From NCBI GenBank assembly GCA_963578605.1, contig CAUZEA010000062.1, positions 1 through 33,654 of the forward strand: DNA of 33,654 nt, given 5' to 3'. Under the pieces are notes generated by a model. The model was not told where the DNA came from, did not search any database, and was given only the letters and a program-made list of their open reading frames with translations. Source of the stretch: JAKVCB01 sp963578605 (GTDB taxonomy: Bacteria > Planctomycetota > Planctomycetia > Pirellulales > Lacipirellulaceae). A program made the position numbers and the translations under genes. Positions 26,136 to 32,798 of the stretch are shown here, one piece after another; position 1 is the first letter of the stretch; the number at the start of each line of letters is the position of its first letter.

Positions 26136-28604
26136 TCAGGGCACAACTTTAGCTATTGGCGCGTAAAGGAACAGCCGCCCCTGAAAGCCGTCGGGTGCCT
26201 GGGTTCGATTCATCCCGGTGCTGACGCGCACCGCGACGATGTTGCGGGTTCCCGGACGAATCGAATCAGTGACATCGAAGTGCAGCGGCGCCGGGCGCCA
26301 GTAGGCATCCAAGTATTTGCGGTGGCCGATGTATTGGCCGTTGACCCACACCCATGCCTCTGTGTTGACGATCGGCGCGTAGACATGCACCGGGCCACCT
26401 GATGCGGTTTCCGGCACATCCAGCTCGAAGACGTACCACATCAGCCCCTGGTAGGGCACGCCCCGCTTGTCCATATAGCCCTGGATGTAATAGGGCTGGG
26501 TCACATCGATCGTGCGCCACTGGCTCCGGTCGTACGCTGGCGCATGCCACTGTAGGATCTTGCCCATGTTCGCCTCATCGAGGCTGAACTTTACCTTTTT
26601 CGGCGCCATGGCAACGAGTTGGCCGGTCTTGCCGGCGGTCATGCCATGCAGCTTTTGATAGTGGGCCCTGCGCAGAGCCAGATTCCAGAAATATGCCACG
26701 GACAGATTCACCTTGTCCGGGTCGGTGCTCTCCGGCGTGGTGAAAAAGGGGCTGATTTCGTGCAGGGCCACACGGTGTTCGGCCATGGTGTCCGCGTGCC
26801 GCACGGCTTCTTCATACTGGGCCGCGAACTCCGCATCGTGCATGGTCATGTATGCCTTTAGATGCTCGAGGATGTGCCGATCGACGCGGACGTGCAGGCG
26901 GGTCCGCTCGGTGTGCGCCAGGCGCTCAGCATCAGCCACATGGCGCTCGAGTGTTTCCAGGAGCGACGGCGTGTAGACATACGGGAGAATGCGATCCTCG
27001 TGGCCTAACATCGGCGTGTTTTCGATACAGTCATCAATCGCCTTCCAGAACGCTTGGGCGGGCGGCGCTGCCTTGCCATACCACTTCTGGAAGTAGTCTC
27101 CCAGCAAGGCGTTCACATCCAGGTTTGCGTCCCAGTAGATCCGGGCGCGTGTGTAACGTGTGGTAATACCGTGCTCCATGTAGGCGTTGCGAGCTTCATC
27201 CATGAAGCCCATCAAGCCCCACTTCTTCAACAGCGGAAGATTATCGGCAAGTTTGCGTACCGTCGGCACCGGTGTTTGAAGCGACACGAGATTCACCTCG
27301 TTGTAGTTGTAGATGAACACCCGCTTGTTCAACTCACACCAGCGCTTGATGATGTGGCCCTGCAGGGCCCCGTGCCAACTCCGGGGATTGTCGAATGCGT
27401 GCAGCGTATCGGCCCAGATCGCCGCATACATCACGCTCAAATTCGGATGGAGGCTGACACCTTCGGGGGGCAGGTCGCGGTTGGCGTAGCCATTCGTCGA
27501 GATGATCACGTCGGGATAGTCTTTGGTTACCTCCTCGGCGACCTTGTTGACGAACTGGAACCATTCCTCACTGATGGACAATTCCTTGGGGACGCCCGCG
27601 CGGCCGAGGATGCCGGCAAAACCCCGGTTGAGCTTCATCGTTTCGGGGCTGAAGTCCACGGGAAGTCCGTCGCTGAGGGCAAGGCCGATGGACAGGTGTT
27701 CCCCTGCCGGCCCGGAGCGCATGATCCCACCCGATAGCGGGGCCAAATCGTCACGCTCCAGTCGTTCAGCAAGCCGCCTCTTCATGGCCTTGGCGACGAG
27801 GGCAGGTACGTCTGGGTGACTCAGGCTCGGCATGCTTTTGATTGGCGTGCTGTCGGCGTTCACCGCGAACCACTCTGGGTGCTCGTCGAACTGGTCATGG
27901 GGCAGGTATTGGTTGACCGACCCGTCGCCCGGGATTTTTACCGAAGAAACCGGGCCGGCTTTGTTACGCAGCTTCCATAAATGCTCCTCCGCATACATTT
28001 TGGGCGTAGCGTGCAGCCACCAGTTACGCATGGCAAAATCAGGCTTGTCACGGAAATCGATTTCATCGACGCGAATCGTCTCGAGGCTGGGGACCACCTC
28101 GCCGAAGTCGCTGGGCATGAACCAGCGAACTCCCAGACGGTTCAGGAATTCGTAGACGGCGTAAGGCGTGCCGTGGTAGTGTGCCAGATCGTTGCCTGCG
28201 AGGACCAGCGTGTTGTCGCGGCAGAGGATCATGTACTCCTCCTCGCGGCGGTCGGCGGTAAAACCGTCCGGGATCTTCACCCCTAGTCGCTTGGTTTGCC
28301 CGCTTGCCCCCACCAGGATCGCCGGCCGGTGAAATTCTTCCGTGTCCGACACGATGGGCAGCTTCGCGCCGGTGATCTTCTCCAGGTAGTGTTGCAGATC
28401 GTGAGCGGCGAGGTGGACCTTCTGTTCCGGCGAGCCGGCATCGTACCGGTCTGGCCTGTAGGGGTCGGACTCCAGCACAGCCTCGCGCACGACAATCGTC
28501 GCGCGGGGCTCGCCATCCTGCACAATCGTTACTGCCGCGATGTCCCGGGTGGCTGCCACCACCACAAACCCGAGCACAAATGCGAGCAGAAGTCGCTGGG
28601 ACAT
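26136..28604 (-). CDS. Secreted DUF4838 protein with C-terminal sugar-binding-like domain
   Basis: 822 residues with GCGGAG upstream of the ATG. A signal peptide covers residues 1-24 (MSQRLLLAFVLGFVVVAATR). Residues about 60-160 resemble the N-terminal domain of family 67 glycoside hydrolases (AAHDLQHYLEKITGAKLPIV, then PAILVGAS). The central part, about 190-500, matches DUF4838: DFAMRNWWLHA, HPEWFAVN, LSIGLALSDG, EWFQFVNKVAEEV and WGLMGFMDEARNAYMEHGI. The C-terminus (VYAPIVNTEAWVWVNGQYIG ... LHFDVTDSIRPGTRNIVAVR) resembles the jelly-roll sugar-binding domain of family 2 glycoside hydrolases. A role in extracellular polysaccharide breakdown is inferred. GC-rich codon use differs from the core genes to the left. 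Confidence 0.88.
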   Translation of the reverse strand: MSQRLLLAFVLGFVVVAATRDIAAVTIVQDGEPRATIVVREAVLESDPYRPDRYDAGSPEQKVHLAAHDLQHYLEKITGAKLPIVSDTEEFHRPAILVGASGQTKRLGVKIPDGFTADRREEEYMILCRDNTLVLAGNDLAHYHGTPYAVYEFLNRLGVRWFMPSDFGEVVPSLETIRVDEIDFRDKPDFAMRNWWLHATPKMYAEEHLWKLRNKAGPVSSVKIPGDGSVNQYLPHDQFDEHPEWFAVNADSTPIKSMPSLSHPDVPALVAKAMKRRLAERLERDDLAPLSGGIMRSGPAGEHLSIGLALSDGLPVDFSPETMKLNRGFAGILGRAGVPKELSISEEWFQFVNKVAEEVTKDYPDVIISTNGYANRDLPPEGVSLHPNLSVMYAAIWADTLHAFDNPRSWHGALQGHIIKRWCELNKRVFIYNYNEVNLVSLQTPVPTVRKLADNLPLLKKWGLMGFMDEARNAYMEHGITTRYTRARIYWDANLDVNALLGDYFQKWYGKAAPPAQAFWKAIDDCIENTPMLGHEDRILPYVYTPSLLETLERHVADAERLAHTERTRLHVRVDRHILEHLKAYMTMHDAEFAAQYEEAVRHADTMAEHRVALHEISPFFTTPESTDPDKVNLSVAYFWNLALRRAHYQKLHGMTAGKTGQLVAMAPKKVKFSLDEANMGKILQWHAPAYDRSQWRTIDVTQPYYIQGYMDKRGVPYQGLMWYVFELDVPETASGGPVHVYAPIVNTEAWVWVNGQYIGHRKYLDAYWRPAPLHFDVTDSIRPGTRNIVAVRVSTGMNRTQAPDGFQGRLFLYAPIAKVVP

Positions 28605-28890
28605 GGGTCCGTCTCCGCAATTGAAGAATGTCAGCCGATAACGTACACAGCTGCTCAGACGGTTCAGGATACCATGAAATGACGGGGACCTTAGTCTTCC
28701 CGGCCGGGGTGGTCACAACGATTCAGAAGCCACTGGCCAAGGGTCCAGCAGTCGTGATCAGGTGTTTCCAACCACGCTGCGAAGAGCTTTTGCTGGAATT
28801 TCGAGACCCTCGTGCCGGATGTCACGGATCAACTCTAAACGCTGCTCAATCATGCGGTCTCGATTTGCCGCGCCCATCCAACGGGTGTCA
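28605..28890. other. Upstream region of the DUF4838 gene
   Basis: Together with the inverted repeat to its right this makes a gap of about 350 bases between two minus-strand genes. It must hold the DUF4838 promoter, but I see no convincing boxes. A short minus-strand frame (28758-28958) runs through the inverted repeat and is not supported. Confidence 0.35.
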
Positions 28891-28950
28891 CGGCTCGTCA
28901 GGTCACGGCGGTCCCTTCGCATCGGGAGCGGTGCGTGACCTGACGAGCCG
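28891..28950. repeat. 17-bp perfect inverted repeat with 26-base spacer
   Basis: CGGCTCGTCAGGTCACG at 28891-28907 is repeated as its exact reverse complement at 28934-28950. It starts eight bases after the stop of the lipoprotein gene, so it may act as a terminator hairpin on the minus strand, although no T-run follows. It could also be a small mobile or REP-like palindrome. Confidence 0.8.
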
Positions 28951-28957
28951 AGCCGCA

Positions 28958-29344
28958 CTAGTTCGACAGCGTTACATTTACCGTAGTCTGCTTTCTCGCC
29001 GCCGGGTAGAAGCGAATGATGGCCTCTTTATTTGGCGGGATCGTGGCTTCCAACGTGGTCTCCCGGGTATTCTCGCGGCTGGCTATAACGTGTTTCGGCG
29101 GTTTTCCCAAGGTAATGCTCCGCTCGATTTGTGCTTCGTGCTCCTGGGGATAGATGTGCACATCAAAAGGACCGTCTGAGGAACTTGCCACGACCTTGAT
29201 CGTTTGCTCCACATCCAACGGGTCGATCGCCAGGGTACGAATTTCGCCGATTTCGAGCGTGAGGGAACGCTCATCCGATAGTCGTGGTACGCCACAGCCG
29301 AGCAGCGTAGTCAAGGCGCAAATCAGGGCGAAACGTAGATTCAT
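28958..29344 (-). CDS. Small hypothetical lipoprotein
   Basis: 128 residues, with AGGAG about nine bases before the ATG. The N-terminus MNLRFALICALTTLLGCGVP is a lipoprotein signal with lipobox LLGC, the Cys at residue 17. The mature part is short and beta-rich (RSLTLEIGEIRTLAIDPLDV, FDVHIYPQEHEAQIERSITL, KEAIIRFYPAARKQTTVNVT), perhaps a single beta-sandwich. I do not recognise a family. Three 18-bp direct repeats lie in its leader and upstream region (29356-29409), the innermost ending next to the ribosome binding site. The perfect inverted repeat at 28891-28950 follows its stop. Confidence 0.75.
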   Translation of the reverse strand: MNLRFALICALTTLLGCGVPRLSDERSLTLEIGEIRTLAIDPLDVEQTIKVVASSSDGPFDVHIYPQEHEAQIERSITLGKPPKHVIASRENTRETTLEATIPPNKEAIIRFYPAARKQTTVNVTLSN

Positions 29345-29355
29345 CGTGAGTCTCC

Positions 29356-29409
29356 TGTGTCTCAGTATGCCACTGTGTCTCAGTATGCCACAAAATCTCA
29401 GTATGTCAC
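29356..29409 (-). repeat. Three 18-bp direct repeats upstream of the lipoprotein gene
   Basis: Two copies of TGTGTCTCAGTATGCCAC (29356-29373 and 29374-29391) and a third with changes (29392-29409, AAAATCTCAGTATGTCAC). They follow each other without gaps and end about 11 bases before the ATG, touching the ribosome binding site. The spacing of 18 bp is not a whole number of helical turns. They could bind a regulator, form a translational control element or be slippage products. Confidence 0.8.
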
Positions 29410-29623
29410 GAACTGGCGATTCGGGTTAGTCGGGCAATTTTCCGGAAGTGTGTGGTCCCACTCGGTGACACATACGCACACAGGACAAAGGAGGCGAAAC
29501 AAGTACAATTTGACAAGCGATTTCAGCTCGTTGCCGCATCAATTCGACAACAAGTTTTTCCGCAAGCGGTTGATAACCCCCCAAAATCGGCCCCTGGACC
29601 GTTGATAGCTCGCCCAGCAGGAA

Positions 29624-29782
29624 TTAAAATCCTATCGTTCTTTTGCCTGCGGCGTTCAGCCCGAGGGCAGTGATTTTCGCTCCTCAGTAGAAAAACGACA
29701 GGAAAACACCGTCGACGATGGTCTTGTTCGGCGGCACGACTTTTCTCAGACTATGCATGTGCAAGATGAATTTCTCGGCCAC
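29624..29782 (-). pseudogene. ettA: Decayed 5' fragment of ettA (ABC-F protein)
   Basis: From a GTG at 29782 the minus strand reads VAEKFILHMHSLRKVVPPNK, TIVDGVFLSFFY, then a TGA stop (29686-29684), then in the same frame GAKITALGLNAAGKRTIGF and a TAA. This follows the start of EttA, the energy-dependent translational throttle protein, including its Walker A region (GAKIGVLGLNGAGKST in intact proteins), with changed Walker residues and two stops. The remainder of the gene is not recognisable downstream. It is therefore a relic; an intact copy is expected elsewhere in the genome. Confidence 0.7.
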
Positions 29783-29868
29783 ATGACCCTGCTCCACGCT
29801 TTCCCGGAGACATGGTGTTTGTACGGTGCCCAAGTGCCCGATGTGCGCCGTTCCCGGAGAGGATTCCG

Positions 29869-30214
29869 ATGGACGTGATGAAATACCGATTCAAAGATTG
29901 AAGCCGCTGCATCGATTCTGGAGCGAATCTTTGGCGTTGCCCAACCTGGGATTCGTTACCGGCTCTGGGATGGTACCGAAGGCCGGGTCGGTAATCCCGA
30001 TGGCTCCTTCACCATCGTCATCCGTGACCGCAACACGTTCCGGCAGGCCTTCTCGTCGCAGAACTCGAAGCTCCTTGCTGAGGCATTCGTCGAGAACCGG
30101 CTCGATATCGAAGGCAACCTCTTCGCGTGCCTGCGGATCGCGAATCAACTTGAGAAGTTCCGTATGAGTTGGGTTGACAAACTCGGTGTGTGGTTTGACC
30201 TGAGGCGAGTATGA
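29869..30214 (+). pseudogene. CFA-synthase N-terminal-domain protein, apparent one-base frameshift
   Basis: From 29882 to the stop at 30214 one frame encodes KIEAAASILERIFGVAQPGI, RYRLWDGTEGRVGNPDGSFT, IVIRDRNTFRQAF and AFVENRLDIEGNLFACLRIA, the N-terminal (SCP2-like) domain of cyclopropane-fatty-acyl-phospholipid synthases. This frame has a TGA at 29879 and no standard start. The likely start, ATG 29869 with GGAGAGGA five bases upstream, is in another frame (MDVMKYRFKD stop). Dropping one A from the AAA at 29881-29883 would join them as MDVMNTDSKIEAA. The lesion is real or a sequencing error. The stop overlaps the next ATG as ATGA, so the genes are coupled. The domain normally sits in the same protein as the methyltransferase at 31371. 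Confidence 0.7.
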
Positions 30215-31353
30215 GCGAAATCCATACCCAAAACTGCGATGCGATTATCGTTGGCGGCGGCCCCGCAGGCTCAACGGCGGCCTGGCGGCTTGCCCGCGGT
30301 GGTGCCCGTGTGGTCGTGCTCGATGCTGCTCACTTCCCACGGGTCAAGCTCTGCGCCGGTTGGGTTACGCCAACGGTGTGGCGTACCCTCGAGCTTGAAC
30401 CTGCAAGCTACCCGCTTACCATCCAACCATTTTCCGAGGCGACTCTGGAACTTGGCGGTGAAGTGCACAAGACCCGCTGGGCGAGCACGGCGAGCTACGG
30501 GATCATTCGGCGCGAGTTCGATGACCACCTGTTGCGGCGGGCGGAGGCCGCGGGAGCGGAGGTTTACGAAGGTGTTCGCGTCCAGGCTGTCCAGCGGGAT
30601 GGGGACGCCATGTGCGTGTCCACCAGCGACAAGAGCTACCGCGCCCCGATGGTGATCGGGGCCGGTGGTCACCACTGTCCGGTATCGCGTGCCTTCGGCG
30701 AGGTATCGGCCGAGGAGACCGTTGTGGTGACCCGCGAGAGCGAGACCGACCTCGGCGCGAAGCGCCTGCGTGGGCTGACTATGCGTCACGGTACGCCCGA
30801 GCTCTTCGCCGAGCCTGACTTCCGAGGCTACGGATGATACTTCACCAAGGGGGATTTCCTCAACCTTGGCATCGGCTGCCTCGGGACCGGCAAGGACCTG
30901 CATCGACGTTGCACAGCGATGGTGGAGCGGCTCCGTGCCGACGGGCGACTGCCCGAGGAGCTCAAGCTCGATCCGTTTCGCGGTCATGCCTATGCAATCC
31001 ACCTAAGCCGTCCGCGACGACCCGCTGGGGACGGCTTCCTCCTGATCGGTGATGCCGCGGGGTTGGCGCGGGGTGTGAGTGGTGAGGGAATCGGCCCGGC
31101 GGTTCAGAGCGGCAAACTCGCTGCCGAGACCGTGCTGGCAGGTACGGCAGAGGCTGCAGAGAGGTATGAACAGAAACTGCGCGAAATGTTTGGCAGTGGC
31201 GAGTCGGGATTTTTTGGACGGCTCGCACACGTTTTGCCCCGCTGGGTGATGGAGGGTGCGGCCCGCGCCGTCTGTCGGACCCCTGCCTTGCGGCGTAGAC
31301 TTATCTTCGAGGGCGCCTTTGGTATGGGCGGACTCCCACAGAAAAAAAGCTAA
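30211..31353 (+). pseudogene. Geranylgeranyl-reductase-like FAD oxidoreductase with in-frame TGA
   Basis: 380 codons plus stop in one frame, broken only by TGA at 30835-30837. The first part has the FAD-binding motif CDAIIVGGGPAGSTAAWRLA, FPRVKLCAGWVTP and YGIIRREFDDHLLRRA, and MVIGAGGHHCPVSRAF. After EPDFRGYG comes the TGA, and the frame goes on with YFTKGDFLNLGIGCLGTG, then FLLIGDAAGLARGVSGEGIG (the second FAD motif) and QSGKLAAETVLAG. Related enzymes have GYGW-x-F-x-KGD here, so the TGA replaces Trp (TGG to TGA). Other genes in the window use TGA as a stop, so recoding is unlikely. The family saturates double bonds of isoprenoid or other lipids. It lies between the two halves of a CFA synthase and overlaps the first by four bases. 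Confidence 0.8.
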
Positions 31354-31370
31354 GACGAAGGAGATTGCAG

Positions 31371-32303
31371 ATGGCTCAGGACCGTTGCACACTCGACAAG
31401 GACGCAATTCAGCACCATTACGACCTGTCGAACGACTTCTACCAACTTTTCCTGGATCCACTGATGGTCTACACGTGTGCGTACTATCGCACCCCGGATG
31501 GTTCGCTCGAGCAGGCCCAGCAGGACAAGCTCGACCTGGTTTGCCGTAAGCTTCGTCTTCAGCCCGGCGACCGTCTGCTCGACATTGGCTGTGGCTGGGG
31601 GAGCCTTGTCATCTGGGCCGCCAAGCATTACGGTGTCGAGGCCCTTGGTGTCACACTCTCGAGCGAGCAGGTGGCCTATGGGCAAGATTGGATTGCCCAC
31701 GAAGGTCTCAGCGACGTCTGCCGGGTGGAGCATCGCGATTACCGCGATCTGGTTGGCGAGGATCCTTACGATAAGATCTCAGCCATCGGACTCATCGAGC
31801 ACGTTGGCACCGCTAACTATGCGGCCTACTTCTCCGAGGTCCATGGACTCCTCCAGCCCGGTGGTATCTTCCTGAACCACGGCATCACCCGCCACCGCTA
31901 TTGGAAGTGGAGCCCTCAGTGGGATTTCCTGATCGAGAACGTGTTCCCGAACGGCGAGCTCACCCACGTGAGCCACATCACTGCCACGATGGAGGAGCAG
32001 AACTTTGAGATCCTCGACGTCGAGAGTCTCCGCCCCCATTACGCGCGGACATGCCGGCAGTGGGTAGAGCGGCTACGGGCGAACGAAAAGCGTGCAATCG
32101 AGCTGGTGGGTGAGCGCAAGTATCGGACCTGGCTCCTCTATCTTGCATCTTCCTCGGTTGGTTTTGAGCAGAACTCGATCAATCTGCACCAGGTGCTGGC
32201 AGCCCGGGCCAACCCGTCCGCGGCCGTGGTGCCGACGACGCGCGAGGAGATCTATGGGGTGGAGTCCCACTCTGGGCGGCGGTTGCAGCCCGCTACGGGT
32301 TGA
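31371..32303 (+). CDS. Cyclopropane-fatty-acid-synthase-type SAM methyltransferase
   Basis: 310 residues from ATG 31371, with AAGGAG seven bases upstream; a TTG two codons earlier is less likely. Marks of the CFA synthase/mycolic acid methyltransferase family: IQHHYDLSNDFYQLFLDP, VYTCAYY, LDIGCGWGSLVIWAAKHYGV (SAM binding), GVTLSSEQVAYG, DKISAIGLIEHVG with the catalytic-site Glu, and LNHGITRH. The C-terminal SINLHQVLAAR matches the family INxYQ end. It lacks the N-terminal domain of full CFA synthases; that domain is encoded separately two genes upstream. It should transfer a methyl group from SAM to the double bond of a phospholipid acyl chain. It is the only undamaged gene of the cluster, 17 bases after the reductase stop. 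Confidence 0.92.
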   Translation: MAQDRCTLDKDAIQHHYDLSNDFYQLFLDPLMVYTCAYYRTPDGSLEQAQQDKLDLVCRKLRLQPGDRLLDIGCGWGSLVIWAAKHYGVEALGVTLSSEQVAYGQDWIAHEGLSDVCRVEHRDYRDLVGEDPYDKISAIGLIEHVGTANYAAYFSEVHGLLQPGGIFLNHGITRHRYWKWSPQWDFLIENVFPNGELTHVSHITATMEEQNFEILDVESLRPHYARTCRQWVERLRANEKRAIELVGERKYRTWLLYLASSSVGFEQNSINLHQVLAARANPSAAVVPTTREEIYGVESHSGRRLQPATG

Positions 32304-32336
32304 CTTGCGTCGGGGGAAACTCACCTTTTCGGCCAG

Positions 32337-32474
32337 CCGGCAGCGGTAACAAGTCTGCTCGGTGATCTATAGCTGTTTGCAGATTTCAGGAATCGTCATG
32401 GCCTTGCCAAGAACCACATCGCCTCGACACAACTTGGAAATAATCTGGTCCACACGATGACGTTTCTAACTCAT
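32337..32474 (-). pseudogene. Decayed IS3-family transposase OrfA
   Basis: From ATG 32474 (AAGGA nine bases upstream) the minus strand reads MS, stop, KRHRVDQIISKLCRGDVVLG, KAMTIPEICKQL, stop, ITEQTCYRC. This follows the helix-turn-helix of IS3-type OrfA proteins (KRHTPEQI ... VCKQLGVSEQTYYRWR). Two stops and loss of everything after YRC show a dead remnant. No orfB is present; the methyltransferase gene ends 33 bases away. Terminal inverted repeats could not be identified with confidence. Confidence 0.75.
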
Positions 32475-32579
32475 CGGAAAGAATCCTTTTCAGGTCTTAA
32501 ACCCAGATCGATTCTCTTACTTGCCCTGGTACAAACACCGGGAGAGTCGTCAATTGGCCACGATAAATAGCCAAAATGT

Positions 32580-32608
32580 TTGAAAATATCCTTTAGTTCT
32601 GATATACT
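32580..32608 (+). promoter_or_regulatory. Strong sigma-70-type promoter
   Basis: TTGAAA (32580-32585), exactly 17 bases, then TATACT (32603-32608) with TG one base before the -10 (extended -10). It is the best promoter match I see in the window. Transcription should begin near 32615 and run into the structured RNA and pentapeptide gene. Confidence 0.75.
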
Positions 32609-32614
32609 TGGCCC

Positions 32615-32715
32615 AGGAAACGAGGTTAGCCTAATGAGCCGGACAATACACCAAAGTGAAAGAAAGGCGCCGATGCTCTGCGATTCATGCAGAGGGTTGA
32701 CGCCTTTTTTTATTG
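32615..32715 (+). ncRNA. Candidate structured leader or small RNA
   Basis: A transcript from the promoter at 32580-32608 would run about 100 nt and meet a terminator. It contains GGUU-AGCC pairing near its start, an unpaired purine-rich part (CAAAGUGAAAGAAAGG), and the final nested hairpin. No riboswitch class I know (c-di-GMP, fluoride, cobalamin, SAM, TPP and others) fits its conserved core. Either a stand-alone small RNA or a 5' leader that controls the pentapeptide gene by attenuation; the ATG is 87 bases beyond the terminator. Confidence 0.5.
32663..32711 (+). terminator. Intrinsic terminator upstream of the pentapeptide gene
   Basis: Outer stem AAAGGCG (32663-32669) pairs with CGCCTTT (32701-32707); inside it CTCTGC / GCAGAG closes a seven-base loop. 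Seven Ts run from 32705 to 32711. Its location between the promoter and the next ATG makes it a terminator or attenuator. Confidence 0.75.
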
Positions 32716-32798
32716 GCCTGAGTCCTATTTAACTGTCCCCAAGTGGGATGGAAATTGAAACCTTTATCAGTCAACCGTTTTGTTCTAGGAGACAGCTA

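Noticed and set aside
29826..30167. 113-codon plus-strand frame
   Set aside because: It overlaps the CFA N-terminal frame, which has clear family similarity; this frame has none.
30835..30837. Selenocysteine or recoded TGA in the FAD reductase
   Set aside because: The expected residue is Trp, not Cys, no SECIS-like hairpin is evident just after it, and fbp and other genes in the window use TGA as stop.
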